Source: Arcticibacter sp045629565 (GTDB lineage: Bacteria > Bacteroidota > Bacteroidia > Sphingobacteriales > Sphingobacteriaceae). Taken from it: a stretch of DNA of 64,000 nt. Positions 16,809 through 24,997 of the stretch are shown here, one piece after another (the first letter of the stretch is position 1; every line of letters starts with the position of its first letter). Both the position numbers and the translations under genes were made by a program. Location: assembly GCF_045629565.1 (NCBI RefSeq), contig NZ_JAZQRL010000100.1, positions 184,823-248,822 on the forward strand, given 5' to 3'. The notes beneath the pieces were generated by a model that saw nothing but the letters and a program-made list of their open reading frames with translations, was not told the origin of the DNA and made no database searches.

Positions 16809-16957
16809 CCTTACATCGGGATAAACAGGGTCTCATATAGAGGATTGTTAAGCCCAGCCAGTCCGGATTCTGTAAGGTGTTTTTACGAATAGGCCCCATT
16901 GGTTTAGTAAGTTTGTCATAAAATGGGGGAACAGATCTGAGTCTGCGATTTAGTATT

Positions 16958-16965
16958 TAAGTTTG
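16958..16965 (+). promoter_or_regulatory. Candidate -7 box (TAAGTTTG) for the SDR gene
   Basis: An exact TAnnTTTG match ending 20 nt before the SDR start codon, so the leader would be about 14 nt. A second copy of the same octamer is at 16908-16915. Confidence 0.45.
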
Positions 16966-16985
16966 TGTCGTAAAATCGCGTTAAT

Positions 16986-17702
16986 ATGGAATCTATAAAA
17001 GGAAAAATAGCATTGGTAACCGGAGCAGGGAAAGGTATCGGGAGAGCAATAGCCTTAGCTTTGGCCGATGAGGGAGTACATGTAGGCTTAATAGCAAGGA
17101 CGGAGAGCGACCTTCAGCGCCTGGCGAATGAAATTGAGGCGAAAGGAGTAAAGTCTGCCATGGCAGTGGCAGATGTAAGCAGCATCGACTCTGTGAGCAC
17201 AGCAGTTGCAGAAATTCAGCAGGCTCTCGGGAACGTCGATATACTGATAAACAATGCCGGTATTGCTAAGTTTGGCAAGTTCCTGGATTTGGAACCTGAG
17301 GAATGGGAAGCACAGCTAAAGGTAAACTTGTTCGGCGTGTATTATGTAACGCGGTCTGTCATACCGCAGATGATCGAAAGAAAGACAGGCGATATCATAA
17401 ATATCTCATCTACCGCGGGGCTGAAAGGTGCAGCAACTACTAGTGCTTATAGTGCTTCAAAATTTGCGCTCTTAGGATTAACAGATTCGCTGATGCAGGA
17501 AATGCGCAAGCATAATATTCGCGTAACGGCACTTACACCAAGTACTGTTGTAACAGATCTCGCAAAAAGTTCTAATCTGATTAACAATAACGAGGAGCGC
17601 GTAATGCATCCGGAAGATCTTGCAGAGCTTATCATTTCTCAGCTAAAGCTTAACAGACGGGTTTTTGTAAAGGACTCGTCTATGTGGTCAACGAATCCCT
17701 AG
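16986..17702 (+). CDS. SDR-family oxidoreductase, 3-ketoacyl-ACP reductase-like
   Basis: A 238-residue classical short-chain dehydrogenase. The Rossmann motif TGAGKGIG is at 12-19, NNAG at 89-92, and the catalytic residues are S142 (NISSTAGL), Y155 and K159 (AYSASKF). Arg at position 38 (IARTE) favours NADPH. Such proteins reduce 3-ketoacyl-ACP or assorted carbonyls. This copy stands alone rather than in a fatty-acid gene cluster, so the true substrate is open. The gene is monocistronic: a -7 box lies upstream, and a bidirectional terminator separates it from the convergent Gfo/Idh/MocA gene. Confidence 0.85.
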   Translation: MESIKGKIALVTGAGKGIGRAIALALADEGVHVGLIARTESDLQRLANEIEAKGVKSAMAVADVSSIDSVSTAVAEIQQALGNVDILINNAGIAKFGKFLDLEPEEWEAQLKVNLFGVYYVTRSVIPQMIERKTGDIINISSTAGLKGAATTSAYSASKFALLGLTDSLMQEMRKHNIRVTALTPSTVVTDLAKSSNLINNNEERVMHPEDLAELIISQLKLNRRVFVKDSSMWSTNP

Positions 17703-17715
17703 CATATTTGACTTT

Positions 17716-17750
17716 AAAAAGAAGAGTTGCGCATGGCAACTCTTCTTTTT
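17716..17750. terminator. Bidirectional terminator between SDR and Gfo/Idh/MocA genes
   Basis: A 15-bp perfect stem AAAAAGAAGAGTTGC / GCAACTCTTCTTTTT with a 5-nt loop. It has a T-run on both strands and sits between two convergent genes. Confidence 0.9.
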
Positions 17751-17753
17751 AAA

Positions 17754-19088
17754 CTATGCATTACCTCTGGTCGGGTGCGGTTTGAGTTTAGTCAGATCTT
17801 TGATCTTCACGACCTTTCCTTTGTCTATACTCTGTCTGGCGGCAATACCGACCAAAATAGACATAGCACCATCACGACTTCCGGCGCCTTGCTTATAAGG
17901 ATCAGGTCCAGGGTTAAACAGCTGCTGTCTCAGGCGTTTATCTCCTCCACCATGTCCTTCTTCGGTATTGTCGATGCGGATATATTCGGTGTCGCCAAAA
18001 TTCCTGGTAACCTGTATTTCGTCATATTTTTCCATCTCCCAGGGTTGTCTTTCATGTATCCATGCGTCGAGCTTACCTTTGGTACCATTGAATGAAATCC
18101 GGTAGCCCTCGTATGGTGAATACGTGGTGAGAGAATAGCTAACCTGAACGTTGTTTGCATATTTAATTTGAACGGCCATCTTGTCGAAGATATCGATATC
18201 TTCTTTCCATACACAGCCATCACGGTGATAGCCATCGTACTTCTCATTGTCTACGTAAAGCTGGACCAGGCGCGGGCTCTTCGTTACGTCGAAATAGAAT
18301 TTACATTTATCTTTATGAGGACAAGGACGGCAGTGGGTGTGGCGAAACGGATTGTTTTTTCCGTAAAACTCCAGCGAGCCGTTTGCATAAACTTCTTCCG
18401 GGTCGGAATTTAGCCACCAATTCAGGAGGTCAAAATGATGCGTTGATTTATGGACCAGCAAAGAGCCTCCAAACTCTCTTTTCCTGTGCCATCTTCTGAA
18501 ATAGTCGGCACCATGAGAGGTATCCAGATACCAGTGAAAGTCAACTGACGTTACTTTTCCGATGGTGTCATTGTTAAGGAGTTCATAGATCTTTTGCCGG
18601 TGCGGAGAGTATCGGTAATTAAAAGTAACATATACTTTTTTGCCTGTTCTCGCCTCGGCATCGAGAATCATCTGACACTTCTTTTCGTCGGTCGTCATGG
18701 GTTTTTCCGTGATGACATCAGCTCCCGATTCCAGTCCCTTAACAATCTGCTCATGATGTGTACTATCAACGGTAGTTACTATTAGGATCTCTGGCTTTGT
18801 TTCCTTTAACATCTTGTCAAGATCCACATAAGTAGGGCAACTTAAATTCATCATTTTCTTTGCTGTTGCGACCCTCCCGGAATTTTTATCACAGAGCCCC
18901 ACAAATTCGACAGTTTGTGCATATTCCTGAAGCACTTCCGTACCCCACATTCCAGTTCCCCTATGGCCGGTGCCAACCATAGCAATCTTTTTCTTGGGCA
19001 AATTAAGAGCAGAAGCAAATAGCGAGTCTGAAAGGAGGGCACCTGCCATTACAGTGCCGGTCTGTTGTATGAATTTTCTCCGAAGCAT
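17754..19088 (-). CDS. Exported Gfo/Idh/MocA-family oxidoreductase
   Basis: About 444 residues from the ATG at 19088; the frame is open to 19133 with no homologous extension. The N-terminus MLRRKFIQQTGTVMAGAL is a Tat-like signal. The NAD-binding Rossmann fold follows (KKIAMVGTGHRGTGMWG, about 30-46), with the EKP motif (ITEKPMTTDEK) near 125 and the substrate domain after it. A Cys-rich stretch (HCRPCPHKDKCKF, about 250) could bind a metal. Tat-exported members of this family carry their NAD folded across the membrane; some are GH109-type glycosidases, others sugar dehydrogenases. The neighbours are a GH3 enzyme and the IclR/SusCD locus, so a carbohydrate substrate is likely. The GH109 assignment is not established. 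Confidence 0.8.
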   Translation of the reverse strand: MLRRKFIQQTGTVMAGALLSDSLFASALNLPKKKIAMVGTGHRGTGMWGTEVLQEYAQTVEFVGLCDKNSGRVATAKKMMNLSCPTYVDLDKMLKETKPEILIVTTVDSTHHEQIVKGLESGADVITEKPMTTDEKKCQMILDAEARTGKKVYVTFNYRYSPHRQKIYELLNNDTIGKVTSVDFHWYLDTSHGADYFRRWHRKREFGGSLLVHKSTHHFDLLNWWLNSDPEEVYANGSLEFYGKNNPFRHTHCRPCPHKDKCKFYFDVTKSPRLVQLYVDNEKYDGYHRDGCVWKEDIDIFDKMAVQIKYANNVQVSYSLTTYSPYEGYRISFNGTKGKLDAWIHERQPWEMEKYDEIQVTRNFGDTEYIRIDNTEEGHGGGDKRLRQQLFNPGPDPYKQGAGSRDGAMSILVGIAARQSIDKGKVVKIKDLTKLKPHPTRGNA

Positions 19089-19209
19089 ATTATTTTGGTT
19101 AGTAAAAACGAATCTAAAAAAATACACTGGCAAAACACGTTCGTCTAAACAAGAAAACTATGCAATCGATCCCGTAATAAATATATTACATGCTCGTATG
19201 TCCAACGGA

Positions 19210-19989
19210 TCAGAACGGTGTCGTCTGCCCGATTCTGCTCCTGATTTTTTCGGCACACTTAAGGGCTTCAGCAAGGATTTCGTCATTTTCAATACCCTTA
19301 TTCATATTCAATGTAGTTAAGCGGGAAACGGTCAGACATGCAGTGACTCCCTGAGCTGAAATGGAGACAGGAACTGCAATATCAACAACCCCTTCGGCCA
19401 ACTCACTTCTTTTGATATAGTAACCGTCTTTTTTTATCTTTTTTAGCGTATCAAAGAAATTCTCCGGTTGGCTTTTGGTCACATCATCAAGATTGCTTTC
19501 GTGTAAGCTCTCTTTTAATACAGAGTCAGACATATAGGCTAGAAAAACTTTTCCCGATGCAGTAAGTGAAAGAGGGAAAGTATTTCCTTCTTCAACGGAT
19601 AAGGCTATCGGTTCGGGACTCTTGGCGTGCATGATCACCAGCACCTTACTCATATACAAAATGCTCATATGGCAGGACTGCCGAATATGGTAGGCTAACT
19701 CTTCTATTGGATAGCGGGCAGCTTTGCGTAGTTCATCGATCGGTGAGTGACGATGGGAGAGATGATAGAGCTTCAGAGAAAGTCTGTACTTTCCGGAGAT
19801 TTCGTCTCTCAGGATGTAATTTCTGGCTTCCAGGGTAGTTAACATCCTGTAAATTTCATTTGCGTTTTTATCAATTCCGGCAGCAATTTCAGTCTGCGAC
19901 TGAGGTGTCGACTGCGATGACAGATACTCCAGTATGTCCAGTCCCTTATCTAAAGCCGGCGCATTGTACTTACTTTCCTTTTCTTTCAT
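19210..19989 (-). CDS. IclR-family transcriptional regulator of the adjacent catabolic cluster
   Basis: A 259-residue IclR-type regulator. The N-terminal winged helix is about 10-75 (LDKGLDILEYLSSQSTPQSQTEIAAGI, NEIYRMLTTLEARNYILRD). The C-terminal GAF-like effector domain is about 85-250 (SCHMSILYMSKVLVIMHAKSP, SLTASGKVFLAYMSD, GVVDIAVPVSISAQGVTACLTV). IclR proteins usually bind small acids or aromatic or sugar catabolites and control adjacent catabolic operons. It is divergent from the susC gene across 244 nt that hold a -7 box and a 12-nt direct repeat, so it is the best candidate regulator for the 20.2-37.2 kb cluster. An organic or sugar acid effector would fit the family. Confidence 0.88.
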   Translation of the reverse strand: MKEKESKYNAPALDKGLDILEYLSSQSTPQSQTEIAAGIDKNANEIYRMLTTLEARNYILRDEISGKYRLSLKLYHLSHRHSPIDELRKAARYPIEELAYHIRQSCHMSILYMSKVLVIMHAKSPEPIALSVEEGNTFPLSLTASGKVFLAYMSDSVLKESLHESNLDDVTKSQPENFFDTLKKIKKDGYYIKRSELAEGVVDIAVPVSISAQGVTACLTVSRLTTLNMNKGIENDEILAEALKCAEKIRSRIGQTTPF

Positions 19990-20092
19990 TGAGAGCGGTT
20001 TAGGTTAACAAACATACAAATCCCGGTGATATGTTTTAATAAACTCATTTAGGGAATTATCAAAAAGGGTTTTTATATATGAAATAACTATT

Positions 20093-20100
20093 TATATTTG
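20093..20100 (+). promoter_or_regulatory. -7 promoter box (TATATTTG) of the susC operon
   Basis: An exact match to TAnnTTTG. A T-rich segment (GGTTTTTAT, 20069-20077) lies about where the -33 element should be. The leader to the susC start would be about 125 nt. Confidence 0.55.
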
Positions 20101-20104
20101 AATT

Positions 20105-20137
20105 TACATCAACTAACTATTTTAATACATCAACTAA
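20105..20137. repeat. 12-nt direct repeat (TACATCAACTAA), 21-nt period
   Basis: Copies lie at 20105-20116 and 20126-20137, two helical turns apart, just downstream of the predicted transcription start of the susC operon and upstream of the divergent IclR gene. The layout suits a regulator binding site, possibly for the IclR protein; this is inferred. Confidence 0.5.
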
Positions 20138-20233
20138 TGGGGGAAATAACTTATGAGAAAAAACTAGTGTAGATCTTCTTAAGACTGCCGGATTCTACCG
20201 GGTTATTATTAACTAACCATCAATTATTTAACA

Positions 20234-23200
20234 ATGCAAACTTTCAAACTAACTCTATCTAGTTGGGGAAGGATGTGTTTAACAGTATCATTTCTGTTAA
20301 TCCATGTCTGTTATTCTGACGCTATCTACGCACAGGCCCCTGGTTCATCACTCATCTCTGGAAAAATAACCGCTGAAGACGGCGAGGAGTTGCCTGGCGT
20401 GAGTGTCAAGGTAAAGGGAACGGCCCTCTCAACAGTATCCGATGTTAACGGTAATTTTAAGATCTCCTCGTCGGGAAATGCAACGCTTGTCTTTACTTAT
20501 ATCGGTTTTGTCACACAGGAGGTACCCGTTCAAAACCGTACTTCGGTCAATGTTCAACTAAAGAGCGATAGCAAGGCCCTGGATGAGGTGGTTGTAATCG
20601 GCTATGGCACACAGCGCAAGGTCAACCTCACTGGATCTGTAGCGTCTGTTAGTGGTAACACCCTGACGCAGAGAGCAGCACCAAATGCAGCCTCGCTTTT
20701 ACAGGGTCGTGTAACCGGACTTCAGGTAACCCAGAATTCCTCTGAGCCGGGGCGCGACAATCCTAGCTTTCTGATAAGAGGCCGCGGGTCATTCAGCGGT
20801 GGAACAGCCAACGAACCTTTGGTGTTAATTGACGGAGTGACAGGATCTTTCAGCAATCTGTCACCCGATGACATCGAATCAGTGACCGTGTTAAAGGATG
20901 CTGCATCCGCATCAATTTACGGTGCGAGAGCTGCGAATGGCGTAATATTGGTCACAACGAAAAGAGGGAAGAAAGGGCAGACGGTAATCAGCTACAGAGG
21001 AAATGTGGCCAGGCATACGCCAACTGCTTTACCTGACCTGATCACGAACTCCGCGGAGTATATGGAGATGTTCAATGCTGCCGCTACGAGACAAGGACTT
21101 CCTGCAACCAGCCAGTTTCAGCAAGCTGAAATAGAAAAGTATCGAAATGCAACAGATAGAAATCAGTATCCGAACTTCGATAACGTTGATTATTATATCA
21201 ATCCCGCCACAGTGAACAATCATAATATCTCGGCATCAGGCGGGTCGGAAAAGAGCACGTATAATTTGTCACTGGGATACCTGGACCAAAACGCAATGAT
21301 AAAAGGTTACAAGTACAAACGATACAATGGCCTGCTTAGCTACACGAATGATATAAGCAAGGTTGTCACGATCGGGACGTCAATAAACGCAACCTATAAA
21401 GACAGAAATGAACCTCCCTTCACCGGAGAGAATCTTACATTGGCCATTTATGCTGCGGGACCATTATACGGCCCGTTCCTGGCGGACGGAAGTGGTAGAA
21501 TTGCTTCCAAGGCATACGCCTTTGAAGGCAGGAACCGTAATCCGCAGGAGTATTACGCCATGGGAAACCAGAGTACAAAGGAATACAACTTCAACGGACA
21601 GGCATTTATTGATGTAAAGCCATTTAAGGGTTTGACCTGGACAACCAAGGTGGCGATGAATTACGTGGATGAGTACTATAAGATGTACCAGAAAAATTAT
21701 GATGCTTTTCTCTTTCAAAAGGGACCTGCTGATGCTGATTACACCCGAAATACCTTCGGGCCTGATATTTTAGGTGTTACAGATCAATACTCAAAAGTGT
21801 TGAATCCGACTATTTATTCTACCGCTACCTATAACACGACCATCGCCAAGGACCACAATGTTCGCTTCCTGGCAGGTTATGAGCAGTTGTTCTACAAGAA
21901 TCAAAACCTCAGAGGGCGCAGGATTAATACGGTTGCTCCGGTCTTGACAGACCTTACGGGATACCTGCCGGGCGGTGAATCGTTATATTTTAACCATCCG
22001 AGACTTCCTTCGCTTCAAGCACCATCCGAATGGGCGATGCGATCTTTCTTTGGGAGTGCCAACTATAACTTCAAAGGAAAATACTTGTTAGAAGTAAACG
22101 CGCGATATGACGGAACATCGAAAGTATCGCCTGATTATCGTTGGGGTTTCTATCCCTCTGTCTCAGGAGGCTGGATAGTTTCTGAAGAAAGTTTCGTTAA
22201 AGACCGGTTTAACTGGCTAAGTAACTTCAAGCTGAGAGCATCATATGGTATACTTGGAAATCAGGATGTGGGGACTTACCTCTACCAGGATAACTTGGTG
22301 ATTAACAATATATTTTATCCATTCGACAACGGAACGCTTCAGCAAGGTGCCGTAAACAACGTTTTCCGGGATCAAAGCCTGAGATGGGAGTCAACAAAAA
22401 TGCTTGACCTGGGGCTTGATCTGGACATTAGGAACGGTCTGTTAGGGCTTACCTTTGATTGGTTCAATAAGACAACGTACGACATTCTGGCCAGCCAGCC
22501 GATCCCGGCAAGTCTCGGTTTAACCGCACCTACACTTAATGACGGAAGGATGCGTAACCGCGGTATTGAACTTGGGCTTACGCATCAGAACAGAATTGGC
22601 GAGGTTACTTACGGAGTTAACGGTCTCATATCTACGGCTAGAAATCAGGTGCTGGACATACGTATTCCGGCCGAGTCAGGTGCTAATATCAGAAGGATCG
22701 GGCTACCTTACGACGCACATTATCTCTACGTCTGGGACGGCATTTTCCAGGTAGAAGACATCGGCAATCCAAATGTTCCAAAACACGCTTTGAACATGAA
22801 CCCCAAGGCAGGGGATCTTAAGATGAAGGATTTGAACGGCGATGGGGTAGTAGACGTGAACGACAGAAGGGTAGTCGACGGATATTATCCTGATTTCTCT
22901 TATTCCTTCGGTTTCAATGTAGGTTATAAAGGCTTCCAGTTAAATGGATTCTTCCAGGGCGTAGAGGGAATTAAGAGCCGGGTGAACAACTGGGGCATCG
23001 ACCCCTTTATGCAAGGTACTGCACCAACTACAAAGTGGAGGGATGCATGGACTCCGGAGAACAGGAGCAATGAGCTTCCTGGCATCTACATCGCAGGTTA
23101 TTCTGGCGTTGCAAGCTACGGTAGTTCTACCTACTACCTACAGGATGCATCCTACCTGAGACTTAAAAACATCATGCTTTCTTATGAGGTGCCTGTGTCT

Positions 23201-23371
23201 CTGGCGAAGAAAGTAGGTGCTAAGAATCTGGGTGTTTATGTATCAGCGGATAACCTCTTCACCATTACAAAATACGAAGGTGGTGATCCGGAGCGCGCCA
23301 GCCCGACAGGGAATTACGCCCAGTACCCTCAGGCGAAGATTTATAACGTGGGACTTAATGTTAAATTTTAA
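20234..23371 (+). CDS. susC: SusC/RagA-type TonB-linked outer membrane transporter
   Basis: A 1045-residue SusC homologue. It has a signal peptide (to about residue 35, YAQAPGSS). A carboxypeptidase-regulatory-like domain (ISGKITAEDGEELPGVSVKVKGT, about 40-115) follows. The SusC TonB-box region LDEVVVIGYGTQRKVNLTGSV is at 117-137, then the plug and a 22-strand barrel ending in the aromatic C-terminus YNVGLNVKF. SusC proteins carry glycans or other large nutrients across the outer membrane together with a SusD lid, here the next gene (9 nt away). It opens the run of catabolic genes and is probably the entry gate for their substrate. No associated anti-sigma or hybrid two-component system is present. 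Confidence 0.95.
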   Translation: MQTFKLTLSSWGRMCLTVSFLLIHVCYSDAIYAQAPGSSLISGKITAEDGEELPGVSVKVKGTALSTVSDVNGNFKISSSGNATLVFTYIGFVTQEVPVQNRTSVNVQLKSDSKALDEVVVIGYGTQRKVNLTGSVASVSGNTLTQRAAPNAASLLQGRVTGLQVTQNSSEPGRDNPSFLIRGRGSFSGGTANEPLVLIDGVTGSFSNLSPDDIESVTVLKDAASASIYGARAANGVILVTTKRGKKGQTVISYRGNVARHTPTALPDLITNSAEYMEMFNAAATRQGLPATSQFQQAEIEKYRNATDRNQYPNFDNVDYYINPATVNNHNISASGGSEKSTYNLSLGYLDQNAMIKGYKYKRYNGLLSYTNDISKVVTIGTSINATYKDRNEPPFTGENLTLAIYAAGPLYGPFLADGSGRIASKAYAFEGRNRNPQEYYAMGNQSTKEYNFNGQAFIDVKPFKGLTWTTKVAMNYVDEYYKMYQKNYDAFLFQKGPADADYTRNTFGPDILGVTDQYSKVLNPTIYSTATYNTTIAKDHNVRFLAGYEQLFYKNQNLRGRRINTVAPVLTDLTGYLPGGESLYFNHPRLPSLQAPSEWAMRSFFGSANYNFKGKYLLEVNARYDGTSKVSPDYRWGFYPSVSGGWIVSEESFVKDRFNWLSNFKLRASYGILGNQDVGTYLYQDNLVINNIFYPFDNGTLQQGAVNNVFRDQSLRWESTKMLDLGLDLDIRNGLLGLTFDWFNKTTYDILASQPIPASLGLTAPTLNDGRMRNRGIELGLTHQNRIGEVTYGVNGLISTARNQVLDIRIPAESGANIRRIGLPYDAHYLYVWDGIFQVEDIGNPNVPKHALNMNPKAGDLKMKDLNGDGVVDVNDRRVVDGYYPDFSYSFGFNVGYKGFQLNGFFQGVEGIKSRVNNWGIDPFMQGTAPTTKWRDAWTPENRSNELPGIYIAGYSGVASYGSSTYYLQDASYLRLKNIMLSYEVPVSLAKKVGAKNLGVYVSADNLFTITKYEGGDPERASPTGNYAQYPQAKIYNVGLNVKF

Positions 23372-23380
23372 AAGACTGCC

Positions 23381-24943
23381 ATGCGACATACATTTAAAAT
23401 AGCCTGTGTGCTTACGGCCAGTATTCTACTGGGAAGCACTGCATGTAAAAATGACTTTTTAGACCGGAATCCTTTAAACAGCATTTCGAGCCAGATATTC
23501 TGGACGTCGGAAGCGGATGTTCAAACAGGCCTTACCGGCGTATATTCACGTCTTCAACAGAATTTCCTTGGATACGAGCGTGTATATCTTGATGGCCTTA
23601 GCGATAATGCCTATCTGGACCCGGGAAACGGGAACCAGCCTAACATGCAGATTCTGACCACGGGCGGCATCAATGCCGGCGTGACGGGAGCCATCGCAAA
23701 TATGTACAGTACGCCATACCGGGCTATATCGTCATGCAATTATTTTCTGGATAATATCGATAAGGCACCCGTATCTGAAGAAAACAAAAATAAATACAAA
23801 GCTGAAGCACGCTTTATTCGTGCCTTGTGTTATTTCGACCTTGTTCAACTGTTTGGAGGTGTGCCGGTTTACAGGAACTATCTGAAATCACTGGATGAAT
23901 ACAAAATAGCGAAAAGCAGTCAGGAAGAAGTTTACGCCTTCATCGAGGAGGATCTTGATTTTGCTATACAGCATCTGCCCAATACCCGGTATAATGGTCA
24001 CGCGGTGAAGGGAAGTGCACAGGGAATTAAGGCCAGAGTGCTCGTAACACAGCAGAAGTGGACTCAGGCCGTTACCGTATTGGAGGATTTGATGAGCAAT
24101 TCATCTGGCTTGTTCTCTTTATCGAATAACTATGCTGCTTTGTTCACGGCGGCCGGACAAGCAAATCCTGCTGTTAATTCGGAAATTATGTTTTCGACAC
24201 AATATCTTGGTCCTGTGAACCCGCAACGTACCACTCCTGGAGCAGCAGGCATGAACATCGAGCTTGGATGGTGGTCATTGATGCAGCCGTACAAGGATCT
24301 GGCTGACGATTACGAGATGAAAGACGGGCTTCCAGCGAGCGAATCATCCCTGTTTGATCCCGCCAATCCGTATGCCAACCGTGATCCACGTTTGGATCTA
24401 ACAGTGAGGCTTCCAGGCGAGGTCTGGAGAAACGCCTCAGGTGTAGCATGGACGGACAGTTATACAACGGCTACAGGTTTCCTGGTTGAAAAATATGTTG
24501 ATCTCTCGCAAGCGCCGTTCACTACGTCAACAGCAACGACCACGGATCAAGACTATATTCATCTTCGATATGCCGACATTCTGCTGATGTATGCGGAAGC
24601 GAAAAACGAAGTTTTAGCAACTCCCGACCAGTCGATATATAACGCTATTAACAAGGTGCGCTCACGCCCCGGCATCAATATGCCAGCGGTAGACGAGGAA
24701 AAATATAATACAAAGGAAAAGTTACGTGATTATATACGCCATGAATACCGGGTGGAGTTTGCCCTTGAGGGACAGCGTTATAACGATCTGAAGCGGTGGA
24801 AAATTGCCCATGTTAAACTTCCTTTGTTGAAAACTCCCAGCAATACGCCTCTTGTTTTCAATGAAAACAACTATCTTTTGCCATTTGCATCTTCTGAATT
24901 ATTAAACAACCCGCAACTGATACAGAACCCGGGTTACAATTAA
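23381..24943 (+). CDS. susD: SusD/RagB-type nutrient-binding outer membrane lipoprotein
   Basis: A 520-residue SusD homologue. The lipoprotein signal ends in LLGSTAC. It has the SusD TPR-like N-terminal half (ADVQTGLTGVYSRLQQNFLG, KYKAEARFIRALCYFDLVQLFGGVPVY) and the C-terminal RagB/SusD motif (DYIHLRYADILLMYAEAKNEV, YIRHEYRVEFALEGQRYNDLKRWK). It caps the SusC barrel on the cell surface and binds the ligand. The gene follows susC by 9 nt. A stable hairpin 10 nt after its stop may lower the expression of the downstream enzymes relative to susCD. Confidence 0.95.
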   Translation: MRHTFKIACVLTASILLGSTACKNDFLDRNPLNSISSQIFWTSEADVQTGLTGVYSRLQQNFLGYERVYLDGLSDNAYLDPGNGNQPNMQILTTGGINAGVTGAIANMYSTPYRAISSCNYFLDNIDKAPVSEENKNKYKAEARFIRALCYFDLVQLFGGVPVYRNYLKSLDEYKIAKSSQEEVYAFIEEDLDFAIQHLPNTRYNGHAVKGSAQGIKARVLVTQQKWTQAVTVLEDLMSNSSGLFSLSNNYAALFTAAGQANPAVNSEIMFSTQYLGPVNPQRTTPGAAGMNIELGWWSLMQPYKDLADDYEMKDGLPASESSLFDPANPYANRDPRLDLTVRLPGEVWRNASGVAWTDSYTTATGFLVEKYVDLSQAPFTTSTATTTDQDYIHLRYADILLMYAEAKNEVLATPDQSIYNAINKVRSRPGINMPAVDEEKYNTKEKLRDYIRHEYRVEFALEGQRYNDLKRWKIAHVKLPLLKTPSNTPLVFNENNYLLPFASSELLNNPQLIQNPGYN

Positions 24944-24953
24944 CATATAACAA

Positions 24954-24979
24954 GAGAGGGTGGTGCGAACCACCTTCTC
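24954..24979 (+). promoter_or_regulatory. Hairpin between susD and the downstream catabolic genes
   Basis: An 11-bp stem (GAGAGGGTGGT / ACCACCTTCTC, one G-T pair) is closed by a GCGA tetraloop of the GNRA class. Almost no T-run follows, so it looks like an attenuator or a 3'-end stabiliser rather than a full terminator. The next start codon is 18 nt further on. Confidence 0.6.
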
Positions 24980-24997
24980 CATTTACTTATTTAAAAC

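Larger units (their letters stand above)
16634..16985. other. Gene-free stretch with large inverted repeats
   Basis: I see no credible gene here. The stretch contains a perfect 19-bp hairpin (16763-16808), a flanking imperfect inverted repeat (16750-16761 against 16918-16929, 11 of 12 matching), and two copies of TAAGTTTG, which fits the -7 promoter consensus. It could hold a degenerate mobile element or a structured RNA; neither is shown. Confidence 0.6.
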
